Source of the DNA: Actinostola sp. cb2023
Lineage: Eukaryota > Cnidaria > Anthozoa > Actiniaria > Actinostolidae
DNA length: 64,000 nucleotides
Reading direction: 5' to 3'
Assembly (NCBI GenBank): GCA_033675265.1
Contig: JAUJYZ010000132.1
Location: 610,001-674,000 of the forward strand
Shown: positions 1-12,174 of the stretch, piece after piece
Layout: every line of letters begins with the position of its first letter
Position numbering within the stretch: position 1 is the stretch's first letter
Translations under genes and position numbers: made by a program
The notes under the pieces: model-generated
Told to the model about the DNA's origin: nothing
Databases searched by the model: none
The model's input: the letters and a program-made list of their open reading frames with translations, nothing else

Positions 1-660
1 TGAAACTAGCAGCGCTCGCAAATGTCAGAATTACGAAAAAGACTCTTATAAACGTCAGGGATCTTGAATCAATCGTTCCTCGATCTTTTGTCTTTATTTG
101 AGTACCACGCCTCAAGAGAAAGTCTCTTGTGGTAATTTCCCTCCCTGTCCACAATAGCCATGTTGTCAAGGGATGATACTCAGTGATTATGAATTGTGGG
201 CTATAAATAGGGAACAAATTATGAACCATCTGTCTTTGAAAACACAAGCCCGCCTAATTTATAATTATACTAATAATAATAACTTTATTTCAAGAGGGTA
301 AACACTTTACAGCTAAAGCTGATAAACTAGTGGCCCTCAAATACTACAATTAATTTAGCTTTGCATGCTATATGCGGGTATGTGTGTGTTACAATATGTA
401 TGTATTACATTGTAATCAATGTGAATCAACTGAAACAAATCTCTTAAGGATTGAGGGGTGGAGGAGGAAAAAGTAAGACAGAAACACCTCAAAACAACTC
501 TGAGTACCAAGACAAGGCCCACAAAGGATCATGGGTAAATTAAAACTCCAGTTCTAAAATCAGTCTGAGTGTGCAATATAAACCTGTATTTTCACCTCAA
601 CTTTCCTATTTTTGAGTCATGTGTATGAATAAATTATACTGATGTTATACATGCAGCACC
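1..660. other. AT-rich non-coding stretch at left edge
   Basis: No exon with supportable splice sites was found on either strand. Positions 264-345 hold an (AAT)n run followed by a segment (aactttatttcaagaggg) that recurs in related form at about 24990-25055 in a GLB1 intron, so it is probably the 3' tail of a retroposon. No PAS-domain exon of the bHLH gene could be found here, so the gene presumably continues beyond the left edge. Confidence 0.4.
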
Positions 661-689
661 AACTGGTGACATTCAAAAGTGTGCATATA

Positions 690-1434
690 CCGTATTCACC
701 GGCGTATAAGCCACACTTTTTTTCCGAAAATCGCGATCCAAAGTTGGGGGTGCGGCTTATCTGCGAGAACATTGGGAATTGGTACCATAAATTTACATAA
801 AATTAACATAAAAGTATAAAAGAGTACGCACATCATTCGTGTGTTTATTACTATTAGTTACTACTAAAATCATTGGCCGTTGGTTAGACGTTAAACAAGC
901 AAATTAACGGGTGCTAACGCCTTTTCAGACAATTTAACAATCGTGCTAACGGTTTTACTACAAGACCTAACGGTTTGCTAAAGTGTTTTTCATTCAGGTG
1001 AGAGGGTTGGTTCACGTGCTAACACAACATGTGTCAATCAAGTGTCTCAAACATAACATTCTCACGTGCACGCTAACGAACCTTAGATTTTGGAACTGAT
1101 AATGCCGAAAGTTGGTGGAAAAGACGTTTTGAATCAGTCATAGGATTGTATTGGATCGTGATTTGTGGTAAAGAATTCCATTGAAAAAGTGTCTTTATGA
1201 TTAGTCTTAAATAGTCTATTACAAAGCTAAGATTATTGGTAAGCCTTTGAAGTATTCTCTGGGAGTTTACGTCCGATAACGCAAAGCATGTAATGTACAT
1301 GTAGCTTTTTCAAGATTCCACTTAATGTGTGATTTCTATTAATTTTATTCAAAACAAACTTTTTTTCCAATTTGCAATGCCAAACTCGGGGTGCGGCTTA
1401 TCTGCGAGTGCGGCTTATATGCCGGTGAATACGG
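690..1434. mobile_element. TA-flanked terminal-inverted-repeat element (MITE)
   Basis: The ends are inverted copies: CCGTATTCACCGGCGTATAA at 690 and its complement ending at 1434. A TA dinucleotide lies immediately outside each end (688-689 and 1435-1436). A second inner motif, gtgcggcttatctgcgag, lies near both ends. TA target duplication is typical of Tc1/mariner/pogo-type transposition, so the element is inferred to be a non-autonomous member. No transposase frame is visible in the 745 bp. It lies 3' of the bHLH exon on that gene's strand. Confidence 0.75.
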
Positions 1435-1585
1435 TACTTCTGTATCCATTATTATAGCAATTAATCAGCCTTCAGTATAGCTAGACATTCAATATTGTTT
1501 TATTGTCTGACCAAGTCTACTGGTTAAAGGTGTCACTGTATTATTATTTAAAGAAAGCATTGTACACATTGCATTAATGACGTAC

Positions 1586-1773
1586 CTGCTCCAGAGAACT
1601 CCTTCATGCTCAGATAACTGATGGTAAGACGTATAATGGACGCTTTGTCAAGCTGGGATGTAATTGCTGCTGGAAGTGGTAACAGCTTCGCAAGCTCATC
1701 AAACTGAGCATTTTCTTTCCCACGTCTACTTCTTGCGGCATTTCTAGACCGCTCTTTGCGCATCTCAACGACC
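1586..1773 (-). CDS. bHLH exon of an NPAS1/3-trachealess/SIM-class transcription factor
   Basis: This exon encodes a complete basic helix-loop-helix domain. The basic region reads [18 protein letters not shown], followed by helix 1 (ELAKLLPLP), the [13 protein letters not shown] loop/helix 2 segment and LTISYLSMK. Spacing and wording match bHLH-PAS proteins, closest by eye to the NPAS1/NPAS3/trachealess group. That family dimerises with ARNT-type partners and binds E-box-like sites in the nucleus. The acceptor is gtgttag at 1774-1780 and the donor GTACGT follows position 1586. The exon enters in phase 2 and leaves in phase 1. Its first base completes a Glu codon with the exon at 5557-5813. 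The PAS domains expected downstream are not in the window, so the gene is cut by the left edge. Domain identity is firm; the subfamily is an inference. Confidence 0.85.
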
Positions 1774-2029
1774 CTAACACACATTAAATATATCATTACT
1801 AAAACGTCGTAGAACGTATAATTTTCTTCTTTCTAGCTTGTATGCATTAGAGATGAACGAATTACAGGCTACAGCTGTATTAGTCAGTACCGTAACATCA
1901 TTGATAAATAAATATTATAAACTAAAAGCTTTGAAAATGCTGTAGCAGTGTGTGATACATGTATGTGGGTGGAATCGCTTTGTATCTACATGTAGCCAAG
2001 GTCAGTTTCCTATACTTTCTTAATTAAAG

Positions 2030-2807
2030 CAGGGTCCGAAATTGCGCCTTCCTGGTCGCCAATGCGACTAAATATTGAGTGCTGGTGACCAGAATTTTAC
2101 AACTGGTCGCCAGCTGGCGAGAAAAAAATTCAGAGCCGTTTGCTAACATATGACTCACTTATGTCCTGGCAATGTTTTTGAAGTAAAATTGAAAGTAAAT
2201 TTCCTGTTAATCTACCTATCACAACAGCTGCGATCAACACAAATCGAACTTGCTAGCTGCCATGTTTTTTTGTTCAGCCTTTTTTTGTTCCCTAACATGC
2301 ATTGTGGGCACACGGAGCCATGTGCTTTCTTTTTGCTGGACATTTCATGGGTAATAAAAGACAAACAAGTAGATCTGTCACAGTTTGGTAAAGATCATCT
2401 GACCACAAGTTTGATTCCAGGCATCATTGCCGGCAATTTTGCCATCAAACCAGTCGCTTTGAGTGTGACTGGAAATGGAAATTGTTTGTTCAATTAATTC
2501 CGTCTCCCTGGTCTTTTGCGGAGATGAATATTATTGTGCAGCCACTACTTGCATATTCTTGTCGCTGAAGAGCTCTATGATTGAAACTGTTTGTTTAAAA
2601 GACAATAAAATTATTGAACGTCTTGGGATGTGAAACGATGCAGTATATAGTTTCCATTCTGTACACAAGTAACCATGTGCAATAAAAACTTAAAAGTTGT
2701 TTTCTAATAGGAGTATTTTTGGCGACCAGAATTTGCCATCTGGCGACTGAATTTTTTTGTCTACTCTCCAGTTTGTGCCGATATAAAAAAGTTAATTTTG
2801 GACCCTG
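2030..2807. mobile_element. TIR element with 5-bp target duplication, carrying a dead OTU-like frame
   Basis: The ends begin CAGGGTCCGAAATT and finish AATTTTGGACCCTG. TAAAG is repeated directly on both sides (2025-2029 and 2808-2812). Subterminal segments around ctggtcgcc and ggcgaccag are also inverted. About 778 bp long, in the intron between the two bHLH exons. The interior holds the OTU-like remnant described separately. The superfamily is uncertain: a 5-bp duplication is compatible with several cut-and-paste groups. Confidence 0.65.
2395..2585 (+). pseudogene. Decayed OTU-domain fragment inside a transposon
   Basis: One frame reads IAGNFAIKPVALSVTGNGNC then LFN and stops. This resembles the catalytic-cysteine motif of OTU cysteine proteases (G-D/N-G-N-C-L-F). 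Immediately downstream the similarity continues in another frame (SVSLVFCGDEYY) and then a third (HYLHILVAEELYD), so at least two frameshifts and an in-frame stop break it. OTU domains are commonly captured by animal DNA transposons, and the flanking inverted repeats fit that. The fragment cannot be functional as read. The resemblance is by eye. Confidence 0.5.
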
Positions 2808-3070
2808 TAAAGCAATAGATTTAGACAATCAAAAACATCAAACGATACAAAATATTATTCTTAGTTTCAGCATTTAAGAGTAATTTACATGTAGCTTTAG
2901 AACCCGGTCATACCAATCGATAATTCCGATAATTGATAATAATCAATAACAATCGGTAATAATAGGCGACTTGCACTAGGAGGTCACGTGACCCCAACCC
3001 CCTTAGATCGAACAGCAGTGTCAAAATGAACTCCAGAAATGGGAAGAGCACCTCGAAATTAGTAAAAGGG

Positions 3071-3248
3071 CGAAGTTTCAGGGAATATTGTCTGACACAG
3101 GAGAAATGGGAATAAAAATAAAATCCATCGTTTTCTAAGATTTTGTTTGGAAAATGCATTGGCATTTTCCAAACAAAATCTTAGAAAACGATCGATTTTA
3201 TCTTTTTAGTCATTTCTCCTGTGTCAAACATTATGCGCTGAAACTTCT
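3071..3248. repeat. Foldback (inverted repeat) with a 4-nt loop
   Basis: The arms 3071-3157 and 3162-3248 are mutually complementary. The inner ~45 bp on each side of the loop (ggaaaatgc / gcattttcc) are nearly perfect and the outer parts less so. Transcribed, it would form a long hairpin. No TIR or target-site signature was recognised. Confidence 0.7.
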
Positions 3249-3639
3249 GTTCATTTTATGGGTTAGGATCACGTAAAATGTGTGAGTATCGATTATCATC
3301 GATTTCTATCAATTTTCAACGATGCTTAGAAATCCTTCAGACATGGTAAAGATTCGTTGATAGTGCGGTAGATGAACTGATGCTCTGTTATTCGCTACAG
3401 TTGGTGATTGTGTTTCACCAAATTATTTAGATCATGTATCATATTCGCTGTGGTGAATTTTTGGAATCGACGATATTTGATATGAATCGATAATAATAAT
3501 CAATATAATCAAGGACACTTGCATTGAGTTGTGAGTATCGATTATCATCGATTACTGATATCAATCAATACTTTAATCAAATGATTATTATCGATTAACA
3601 TAGATGAATTTGATTACTTTCCGATGATCGATTTTTGTA

Positions 3640-3668
3640 GCTACGGCCTTCTGGGAAGGCGTAGCTAC
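3640..3668. repeat. Short GC-rich stem-loop
   Basis: The sequence tagctacggccttct followed by gggaaggcgtagcta folds into a strong hairpin: outer arms TAGCTACG/CGTAGCTA and inner arms CCTTC/GAAGG. It belongs to the same style of hairpin as the ACTCGGGC...GCCCGAGT family elsewhere in the window. Surrounding DNA (about 3270-3640) is rich in ATCGATTATCATCGATT-like repeats. Confidence 0.6.
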
Positions 3669-3913
3669 TATGCCATCGAGTGTGTAAGTAAGTCCGTAAG
3701 TGTCCAAATTTTCGGTTTGACTCGGATTCATTCGGAAAATCCGATTGAGTCGAATTTTTAATACTCAAACAAGATCGAAGACGAGCGAAGACTAGTAGAA
3801 AACCTTTTCCCGATGATACCAGATGTCAGTTTTGTTCTATTCTCGTCTCGACCGGCATTTTGTTTGACTACATTTTGTCAATTTTGTCAACTCTCGTCAA
3901 TAATCGACTTCTC

Positions 3914-4294
3914 AAGGCCCTGGCAAACGGTTTCAACATTGCATTCAATATGCGTTCGATTTTGTTGAACGCTGTTGAATGGAAGTTGAATGTATGTTGA
4001 ACGCGGGGTGGCAAACGGGTTTCAACAATGCGTTCAACAACGTTTCGCAAGAGGTATTTCTATTGTTTAATTTAATTAATGCGCAAGATGCCATTCAACA
4101 TTTTCGAGAACAAAAGAAATGTTGAATCGATGTTGAAGCAAAGTTTAAACTCTTTTAAACTTCATTCAACATCAATTTAACACGATCAACATTGTTGAAC
4201 ATTGTTGAACGCGGGTGGCAAACCGTTCAACATCGCTATTCAACAAAATCGAACGCATGTTGAATGCAATGTTGAAACCGTTTGCCAGGGCCTT
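3914..4294. mobile_element. Palindromic MITE, AAGGCCC ends
   Basis: The left end AAGGCCCTGGCAAACGGTTT and the right end AAACCGTTTGCCAGGGCCTT are perfect complements. Homology continues inward for over 55 bp with few mismatches (TTCAACATTGCATTCAA and complement). The 381-bp body is made of variations on TTGAATG/CAACATTG and has no reading frame. It resembles in style the 19613-20352 element, which also starts with (A)GRCCC and is built from AACATGTTGG-like words. Clear target duplications were not seen. Confidence 0.7.
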
Positions 4295-5556
4295 TATCGA
4301 TTGCAACGTACAAGCTACACGTATACATGTACGTTCTTCCATGTGCTCGATGTGTGATGTTTACGAGTGGTAAAGTATTAAAGACTCTATTTACAATGAT
4401 TTTGTGCTTTCAAGCAATGTGTCCAGTGTTTTCTCGTAGATAATTGTTCAGGTTTTTTGACAGGCTTTATATAATTTCCACCAGGCAAACGATCGCTGAA
4501 GCAAGATGTTTGTTCAGTTGACGGCCACAATGGTCTTCTAGAATATTATCGTACTTGTTTAGCACAGTATTAAAACATACATTGCTATTACAATTATAGT
4601 CACAGTTCTATTTATATATCTGTTCTCTCAGATAAATCATTGTTAAGATTACCAAATATTCTTGTTGATAAAATTTTTAATAAGTTGTTTTCGTAGAACT
4701 TTATTCTCTTCGTGTACACCAAGGGAGCTGTGCCAGACTGTTGTTTGTTGTCGATTTCCGTTGATATCGTTTGTTTTTTTATCGATTGGTATGGCTGGGT
4801 TTAGAAGAAACTTTGTTCCCATGGTTTAAAACATGTCTCAGCCATCAATACAACACCTGCACAAGTCAGGTATAATAACTTTATTTGGAAAAAAATAAAA
4901 CCACTTCCACTTTCCTGAATCATTTTACTGCATTTAGATATTCAATCAGGAATCATTATTATCAAGTTTTAAGTTTTACATTCCATTTAGGTAAGACATA
5001 TTTAATCATTGCACAATGCTTTGGATCTCCATGAATATTTGACTTGCTGAATCCACTTGTCATCTGTCAGTATTAGATGTACATCTTTTTGATGTCAGTG
5101 TTGTTTTATAACATTATTTGTGGTTTGATAAAATCAGCAGTGACAAACCAATGGTCAGTTTATTAGACAAACAATCTTTTGAAACACATTTGTGTAGATC
5201 AAACTAAAGAAACTACACACAGACTACATCATGATCTTTCATTGACAAGCAATAGAAATAAGGTAAACACTACGATTCTCACCAATCTATTTGGCAGAAG
5301 ATATATCAAGTTTTAATGGACTAATACAACACTGTGAGCTATCAAAAAGCACAAGTTTATATTCCGGTGATCGTGGAGACACTTAAGAAAGGAAAGTGCA
5401 AAATAAAATATTGTCATCAAGATAAATTTTGTTTGAAATCAGACGGTGAGAAATGGGCAATGCAGAGAGGAATGTTTTAGGTAAATAAGGATGTCGATTA
5501 CATAGAAATGGACAAGTTGAACAAACACGATAATGATCGGCTCAATTGTTACTTAC

Positions 5557-5813
5557 TCGCGATTAAATGCTATGTAAAGTAACAATTTTAATCGGAACAA
5601 TAGAAAACGAGGATTATTGAGATCTGGTTCCTCAAAAAACCTAGCCATTGAATTCCCTTTATTTTGAATCCGATCTGTAAAAAATGGCATAATAATGTCC
5701 CTAAGTGATGCGCGTTCGAGCGCCGGTCGCAAATAACATTGAACAATGGTTTGTTTACGACGTTCCATCGAACTGTCTATGGGGTTGGAAGTAGAAAGGG
5801 GAACGATCAACAT
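5557..5813 (-). CDS. Probable first coding exon of the bHLH-PAS gene
   Basis: An ATG-initiated open stretch of 85 codons ends at a strong donor (GTAAGT, read on the minus strand just below 5557). The final partial codon GA joins the first base G of the bHLH exon at 1773 to make Glu, so phase and strand agree across the roughly 3.8-kb intron. The residues between are mixed polar/hydrophobic (e.g. RRKQTIVQCYLRPALERA, DIIMPFFTDRIQ) and match no domain I recognise. A variable N-terminal region before the bHLH is normal for this family. A transcript would settle whether this really is exon 1. Confidence 0.5.
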
Positions 5814-7600
5814 AAACCATTTCTATCGACTTATGGCAAGGTTAAACAGCTTATAGAACGCATATAACGGAATATAATCATTCAAATCTGCATTGATAAA
5901 TGTAAATTGTAAATGCTGTGCAGTATCCAGACAAAGCGTGGCGGCTTGAGAGCTCTCAGTCGAGACGTTCATTGTTGACTGTTGTGAATTACTTACGGGC
6001 ATATTTTAGGCAAACAACGAAAGATCTCTATCAAAAACGGTAGTTTGCCACTTAGAGAAACGTTACCTGGACAGCAATGTTCAGTAGATGGCTAAATAAC
6101 TTACTACTGCTATACTAGACATGTGATAGATAGATGTGGTTCATAATAGACTTACCTGACATTGTCGGTGCTTTTCGTTCTGAAAATCAAACGATAGAAC
6201 AACAGATCAACGCCAGTTCTATTCAACATAGACCATCACTAATGCTCTCTGCGAGAAACGCGGCGCACAGGGATCAATACCCATCGTCTATCGTCACTTG
6301 TGCACTCACAATATTAGTTCTTACCGTGGTTTAAGATCCTGGCTTTTCTCTAGAGGCATATTGCACTAGCTATCTTTCAAATCGCTATATAAGAACTAAT
6401 ACTAATATGTCCTGTGTACTCTAGCTACGGATTCGGTAAGTGTCATCAAACTCAAACATCGAAATCCTTCGAAAATCAAAGCAATTCGAAGACCAGATCC
6501 AAAATGGCGATTGTTTATCCGTTTTGCGACCTGTGTCACTCCAACTATAGCGTAGCTTTAACAAGATCTGATTGGTCGACACAGTCGTAAGGACGCACGT
6601 GATAGGATTTGAAGTGGTTCACGTCAATCGAAATGAAACGTTTTTTTAAAAATTGATACATTTTATAAAGTAAATCCATTCTGATCAATCAGTAGAAGAT
6701 GATTCTCAAACGTTTCATAAACATTCAGTTTTAAACGGCCTGATTTTAGAGTAAGTATTTGAAACCCGTCTCAACTTGCTCTTCAAAACAAAATGCCAAG
6801 TTTGGGGCATGATTCAAATGTATTTTGATAAATACTTTAGAAAACCTTCATTCTAAAACATGTACATGTACTGGCAATGATTTAGAAGGGTGAGATTTCC
6901 CTGTTCACTAAGTAAATACATTAGATGTTTATTGTTTAGACAACATTGAACCAACTGGAGCCAATTCTTTCTTTTAGTACTTCATGTTGTGCATGATACT
7001 CTTCACATGCCAAAAGAGTTAGTGAGAATGTTGTTTTTGTTATCAAAGTCTGGAATCTTTCATCACAAATACAGTAGTGAAACCTCTATCAGTGTTCTGA
7101 CCTGGACCCTGTTTTTGGAATTTGTCACTCGAAAATTACCTGGATTTATGAATTTTCCAAAAAAACACCTGGATTTACGATCTGTTTATACGATGCATTC
7201 GTCAGGATATTTTGCCAGACTAACACTCTAACACCTTTACGTCTGACTGATGCTTGACGCCATTATTATTGTCATGCGGAGTTTTACTGAAACGCCAATA
7301 CCACGTTATAGTTATACAAATTATTAAATATTAATGAATATTTTTTTAGGCTATAACCTGGATTAATGATTTTTATGCGTTCATTTAACCTGGATTAGAG
7401 AATAAAATGGCCCAAAAGCTGGACCCTGTACCGCCACACATATATATCATGTAATTATTGGGAGTACCCCCTCGATTGTTACATAAAAAAATATTATTAT
7501 TATTATTATTACTATCATTATTATTATTATTATTTACAATAGTACACTTGCAATAGTACACACTATCTAGACTGTGAACAGTCCCCCTTTTCCCTCCACA
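5814..7600. other. Putative promoter side and non-coding region upstream of the bHLH gene
   Basis: No supportable exon on either strand. Around 7070-7440 a degenerate repeat built from CTGGACCCTG and CCTGGATTTA/CCTGGATTAATG words looks like an old TIR element. Positions 7492-7532 are (TTA)n. The region 5814-6100 would hold the bHLH promoter if the 5557-5813 exon is first; no TATA box is obvious. Confidence 0.3.
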
Positions 7601-7667
7601 GACTCACTCCCCCGGGGGGGATACTCGGCCATTTTTTGGGTAGGGGTGTGCCGTCATGATCCCAAAA

Positions 7668-8016
7668 ACCTTACCCTATCCCAGACCTAAAAATGGAAAT
7701 TTTCCATACCCTATCCCAGACCTAAGCTTGAAAAACAATACCCTATCACAGACCTAAGCTTGAAAAACAATACCCTATCACAGACCTAAGCTTGAAAAAC
7801 AATACCCTATCACAGACTAAAATTGAAAGTTCGTGACCAATTTGAAGCTAATAATTTTTATTTTGCCACTACGATAATTTATAAACATTAGAGATCTGCA
7901 AAAAGAATGATAAATACTTGTTTCGCTGTAAAAACTTACCCTATCCCAGACCTAAGCTTGAAAATCTATACCCTATCCCAGACCTGAGAAGCTCGAAAAC
8001 CATACCCTATCGGGTG
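7668..8016. repeat. Degenerate tandem repeat, unit about 36 bp
   Basis: Repeats of ACCCTATCCCAGACCTAAGC plus TTGAAAAACAAT occur at least six times. The middle copies (about 7735-7815) are nearly identical and the copies near 7930-8010 diverged. An interruption at 7825-7925 separates two blocks. A C homopolymer follows at about 8048-8063. Confidence 0.75.
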
Positions 8017-8170
8017 GCACATACCCGTATAGAGTGGAGAGTACATTGCCCCCCCCCCCCCCCATTTTAATGCTTTGTCCTCCGACTCATGATATTTCCA
8101 TCTGTACTCAAGAATGTGATGTTACAGCGACAAATAATTCCATTTCCGTTTCATTATCAATCATGTGGTC

Positions 8171-8359
8171 ACTTGCGGAAGGTTAAAAACAAAGGAAAAT
8201 TTCATACTTTCAGCTCTAAAAGTGGTCGCAGTCGCTTACGAGAGGTGGTCACTTACAAGAGGTTCCAACTATAGTGATTTGACTTGGAAACTTTTGGTAT
8301 TTTGGAAAACTGGTCACTCAGGAGAGGTGAGAGTGGTCGCAACGGGAGGTTCAACTGTA
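8171..8359. mobile_element. Remnant of the CAGTYGAACCTCC TIR family
   Basis: The segment gtgatttgacttggaa, then ttttggtattttggaaaact and the right end ggaggttcaactgta match the element at 59670-59858. The left end is degraded: gtggtcacttgcggaa instead of the GTAAGCGGGACCAC arm. It represents a second, older copy of the same small TA-flanked family. Confidence 0.55.
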
Positions 8360-10480
8360 TAATAAGATGGAAGCTGTAGAGCACGAGAGAAGTAAGTATA
8401 GGAACACAAGATGTTTCAAGATGATTATTATTCTCTTACTTTTTGAGTTACATCTCCCACAGTGTTCATATGTATCAAAGTATATAGATATACAGTCATT
8501 TTATATTCCTTAAATACACTTATTTCCTAATAATAATACTTTCATTTCCATAAGCTTCAAACTCGTATCTTCAAAATTTTGACGAAATATTACACCTGCT
8601 CATTGGATTTAAGTAGTGTACGACATTCACAGCATGTTGTATCAGAACTTTATAATTCTGATACAAGACTTCTGTTCATGTTCTAATACATACTTCTTAT
8701 GACTGCAGTATGAAGACTATTTTTAGACATAGGTTAAAAATATGAAAACACATATTAAAACTATGAGGTGCACCCAAAACAACTGTGAATTTAATAAGCA
8801 CAATATCTCCTAAAAGATCCCACATTTGAAGAATGCTTTGAATGTGTGACCTAAGGACCAATTTCTCTAACAAATTTGAGTTATTTTAGACAGGAAGGTC
8901 AATGATGACTGACACCACTTGAGTCCTTCCCAAATTAGGCATCTTTATTCCAGCATAAAGGTGTATGCTCACAATGAATTTGGTGAATCCAATTGGGCAA
9001 ATAAATTATTCATAAATTATTAATGATTTTTTAAAGATACATTAGACACATTACTGTAAATATACACGTAAGAACATTGAGACTCCCAACATGACAACAA
9101 CTTTGGTCAGCTTTTCAAGCATCATTGATTGTAACACAATATACATATCAGACCTTATCCACTTGCATATCGCCATCCCATAGAGCATGTCATTGTGACT
9201 ATTCCCTTAGTATAATTTATTTTCTTTCTTGTTAATGCATGAACAAATATGATGATATGGAAATACTTTAAACAAAGACTTAATCCCATGCGCTTTCACC
9301 CTTTGAAATGGAAAGACATTGTGCAAGCAGAAAATATTTTATTCTCCAATGTGGCAAACTTAAGTTAGTATAATATTGTTTTTAATACTTCATTTCCTGC
9401 ATCTACAGGGCCATAGATTGATTTTGCAATATGCAAAGTTATATTCTTTTACACATTTCATTTTCACATTATTACGCAACTATATGACAGCTGCAGGTGC
9501 AATATGGCATCAAAAGAATAATGGGATTTTTTTAAACTCTTCTTTATGTTAGTATAGAAATGTGTAATAGTTATGTTATACGGTATTATAGTAAATAAAC
9601 TAAATCCTGGATGACAATGTTCCATAACAATTTCCACTATGTTTGACAAGCATGCTTGATCATACAAATAACTAGTCAGAATTTTACTTGCATTCACAAA
9701 AGATAATGTCTCTAACAGTGCGACAAGCATGCTGAGTATTCAATTATTGGATTTTTTACAGCATGAAGCCTTCATTTTTACCACACCAGTCTACCACCCT
9801 CCTGACTGGAACAAAGTTTGCTGATTTCATTATCTGATACCGTAGGAGTTAAAAACACAGGTGTAATGGGCATGTAGGGGGCAAGTATCATTAGAGATTG
9901 GATCAGAAATATAATAACAGTTGCTGTTCTGATTTGAAGAATGGTCAAAAAACTAAAATTAAAACTATTCCTGATACTAACCTTGTAAACGTTTAAATTT
10001 AGTTATATTTTAAACTGATTACTGATCAAGACTCTCTGGATGAATATCACGTTTTCCTTACATAAGCTTACTGTATTAGTGTATACGTAATAATAATAAC
10101 GTACTCTAGATATTTAAGTTTAAGTTATCTTATAATCTATAAGACTTAAGTTATCTGACTTTCGCTTTCAGTCGTTTTACTCATGTCAATTTTATGAAAA
10201 GAACACCGATCGATCGAACGAATACGACCAAAAACAAAAAAATAAGCTAATCAAAGAAATGAAAAAGGCCACGAAAATTGATAATGCAAATTATGCTGAC
10301 TAAAAAGGGTACCCTTGCAAGTGCTCTAAAGGAGCTAATTTAAGCGAAATTTAAGCGACTGCCGTCTGGCTTGCTACACAATCGTCTGATAAAACGTTAA
10401 CTAATAATAGTGTTAGTGATAGTGATAGATCGGTGATGGTGCGACGTTTGTGTATCACTGAAACTCAAAAGTCCAAAAGA
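8360..10480. other. Long AT-rich interval without a supportable gene
   Basis: Both strands were scanned for splice-bounded exons. A minus-strand open stretch at about 9960-9776 with a hydrophobic run ends at a stop and could be a terminal exon of the gene starting at 10840, but nothing beyond openness supports it. No repeats of note were seen. Confidence 0.3.
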
Positions 10481-10491
10481 TCACAAAATAC

Positions 10492-10840
10492 CTTGTCTCG
10501 CGCCACGAGAGGTTCTCGTAGCTTCCTGTTATTCTATTTTGCAGAAGATAGGAAACGATCGTAACTGCCGTAAGTAGCAATAATGCACCCGTTTGCGATT
10601 TTACCAACTACATAAGCATTGTAGTGTATGTTTACTTACAGTATCACTTTATATCAATGCAAACAATCTTACGTGTTGTTTTAATGAGAAAATTATTCGT
10701 CGATTTCAACAAAATGCATTAATTAGAGAGCTTGGAACACAAAACACAAACCTTCCAGCCTTCTTCTTCGCCGACGGCTTTGTCTCCGGTTCTAAGTCCT
10801 CTAGCTCTTCGTCGAAGTTGTCGAAGAGGTCTTCGTCCAT
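10492..10840 (-). CDS. First two exons of an unrecognised acidic protein
   Basis: Exon 1 runs from the ATG at 10840 down to 10752 and encodes 29 codons beginning MDEDLFDNFDEELEDLEPET, then a basic stretch KPSAKKKAG. It ends in phase 2 before a GTTTGT donor. Exon 2 (10525-10492) follows an aataacag acceptor. It completes an Arg codon and adds KLREPLVARDK before a GTATTT donor in phase 0. An acidic head followed by a lysine cluster is typical of nuclear DNA- or chromatin-associated proteins, but I do not recognise the family. No later exon is identified. The frame is open further upstream without another ATG. Confidence 0.35.
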
Positions 10841-11990
10841 CTTGTTGTCTTCGATTGATTCGAGGTTACAGCTGTTTTTACAGCAGTCTGAGGGGCTCAA
10901 GATTTTTAAGGATCTGTTTTTCGATGGCAATCAACGACTCCTTTTCTGATCATTTATAAATACAAAGATGCGAGTCAGTCAGTGCGTCCAAACGTATCGA
11001 CAAGGTAGTCGATAACTATTCGGTCAAAAATCGCTACTCCGAAAAATAGCCGAAGAGCGCGCCGAAATTACGAACGTGCCGTCTTGCTGTCAATCAAAAT
11101 GCTTACTTTTCTTTCATCTGCTTGTCTTGAGAATAAATAAATGGTTTTATATGTTTTATTCCTAACGGAAGGGCTTCAAACTTCAGAAGTGCATGTACTA
11201 TTCATGTGTATTGTTTATATTGGAGCCAGCTGGAAAATATTCAAATTTAGGACTTCTCTGTCATAATGGGATCCCTGTTTGTGATCATAAATATGAAAGC
11301 ACTCCGTAACATGGTTCAGATTCGTACTGCGCCGAAGATGCACGCGAAGCTGACTTCAAATTAGCCATTACCGAAACGAGCAGGGCACTGGGACCAAGTC
11401 CGTAAAACTAATTCAATTTGAAACTAGCAAAATTGGGAATCATTTTCTGAGAGAGCAGATCAAACTTAGCTAGTCTCGAAAGTTTGGTGAACTTCGGCTT
11501 AATATTGACGATGTTCGAGGGCATCAAAGATGTCTATTTTCCCATACAAACTCTGTAATTTTTTGACGTTGTCCATCCAATTTTGGCTGGACAACACAAA
11601 TTCAAAATTTTATAATTCCGACAGGATTCGATTCACATCAAACTTTGCACAGATGTTAATTTCAACATGCTCTTTCACGTCATGAACTTAATTTCGTAAT
11701 TACATTAATTCTAATAAACTCATTCCCAGTCCCCTGCTATTGGTACTAATTAGATCGGGGTTTCGGGGGCATCAAAGCTATGTTCTGGAGCTATTTTGTC
11801 TCCCAGTACAAACTCTGCTAATCCTATTTTATTTTTTTCGACGATTGTGTTCGAAATGCAAGAAACTTCACACATCTGAATTTTAGGAGTTTCAACTTTT
11901 GGATAATAACATCGTGATAAAGTGATCACGTGACCTCTTACGTCACTCAAATTCGGAAATTTTTAAAATATGGGTATTTCCGAAAAAGGA

Positions 11991-12174
11991 ATGCCACTTT
12001 TTCGCTCATCTGCCCTCACACCTGAACAACTAATTTGTATTAAGGAGATATTTTACAAAATAGGTCACGTGACCAGAAATTCAATCATATTGATGCGAAT
12101 ATCTCCTCAACGAGCACGTTCAGCTGTGAGGGCAGACTTATACCTCTCCCCTAGACAAACGAAAAAGTTACATT
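11991..12174. repeat. Foldback element with central CACGTG
   Basis: The left arm (atgccactttttcg, ctgccctcaca) and right arm (tgtgagggcag, cgaaaaagtt) are inverted copies. Inner arms ggagatatt/gaatatctcc continue the pairing. The centre holds ggtcacgtgacc, a perfect palindromic E-box. Similar CACGTG words recur at 11924 and 12249 nearby. No target duplication was recognised. Confidence 0.55.

Noticed and set aside
9776..9960. Minus-strand terminal exon with a hydrophobic run
   Set aside because: Open for ~57 codons after a weak acceptor, but openness of this length is common here and nothing else supports it.
10841..10930. Extension of the acidic protein upstream of ATG 10840
   Set aside because: The frame is open but contains no ATG; the apparent start would be TTG.
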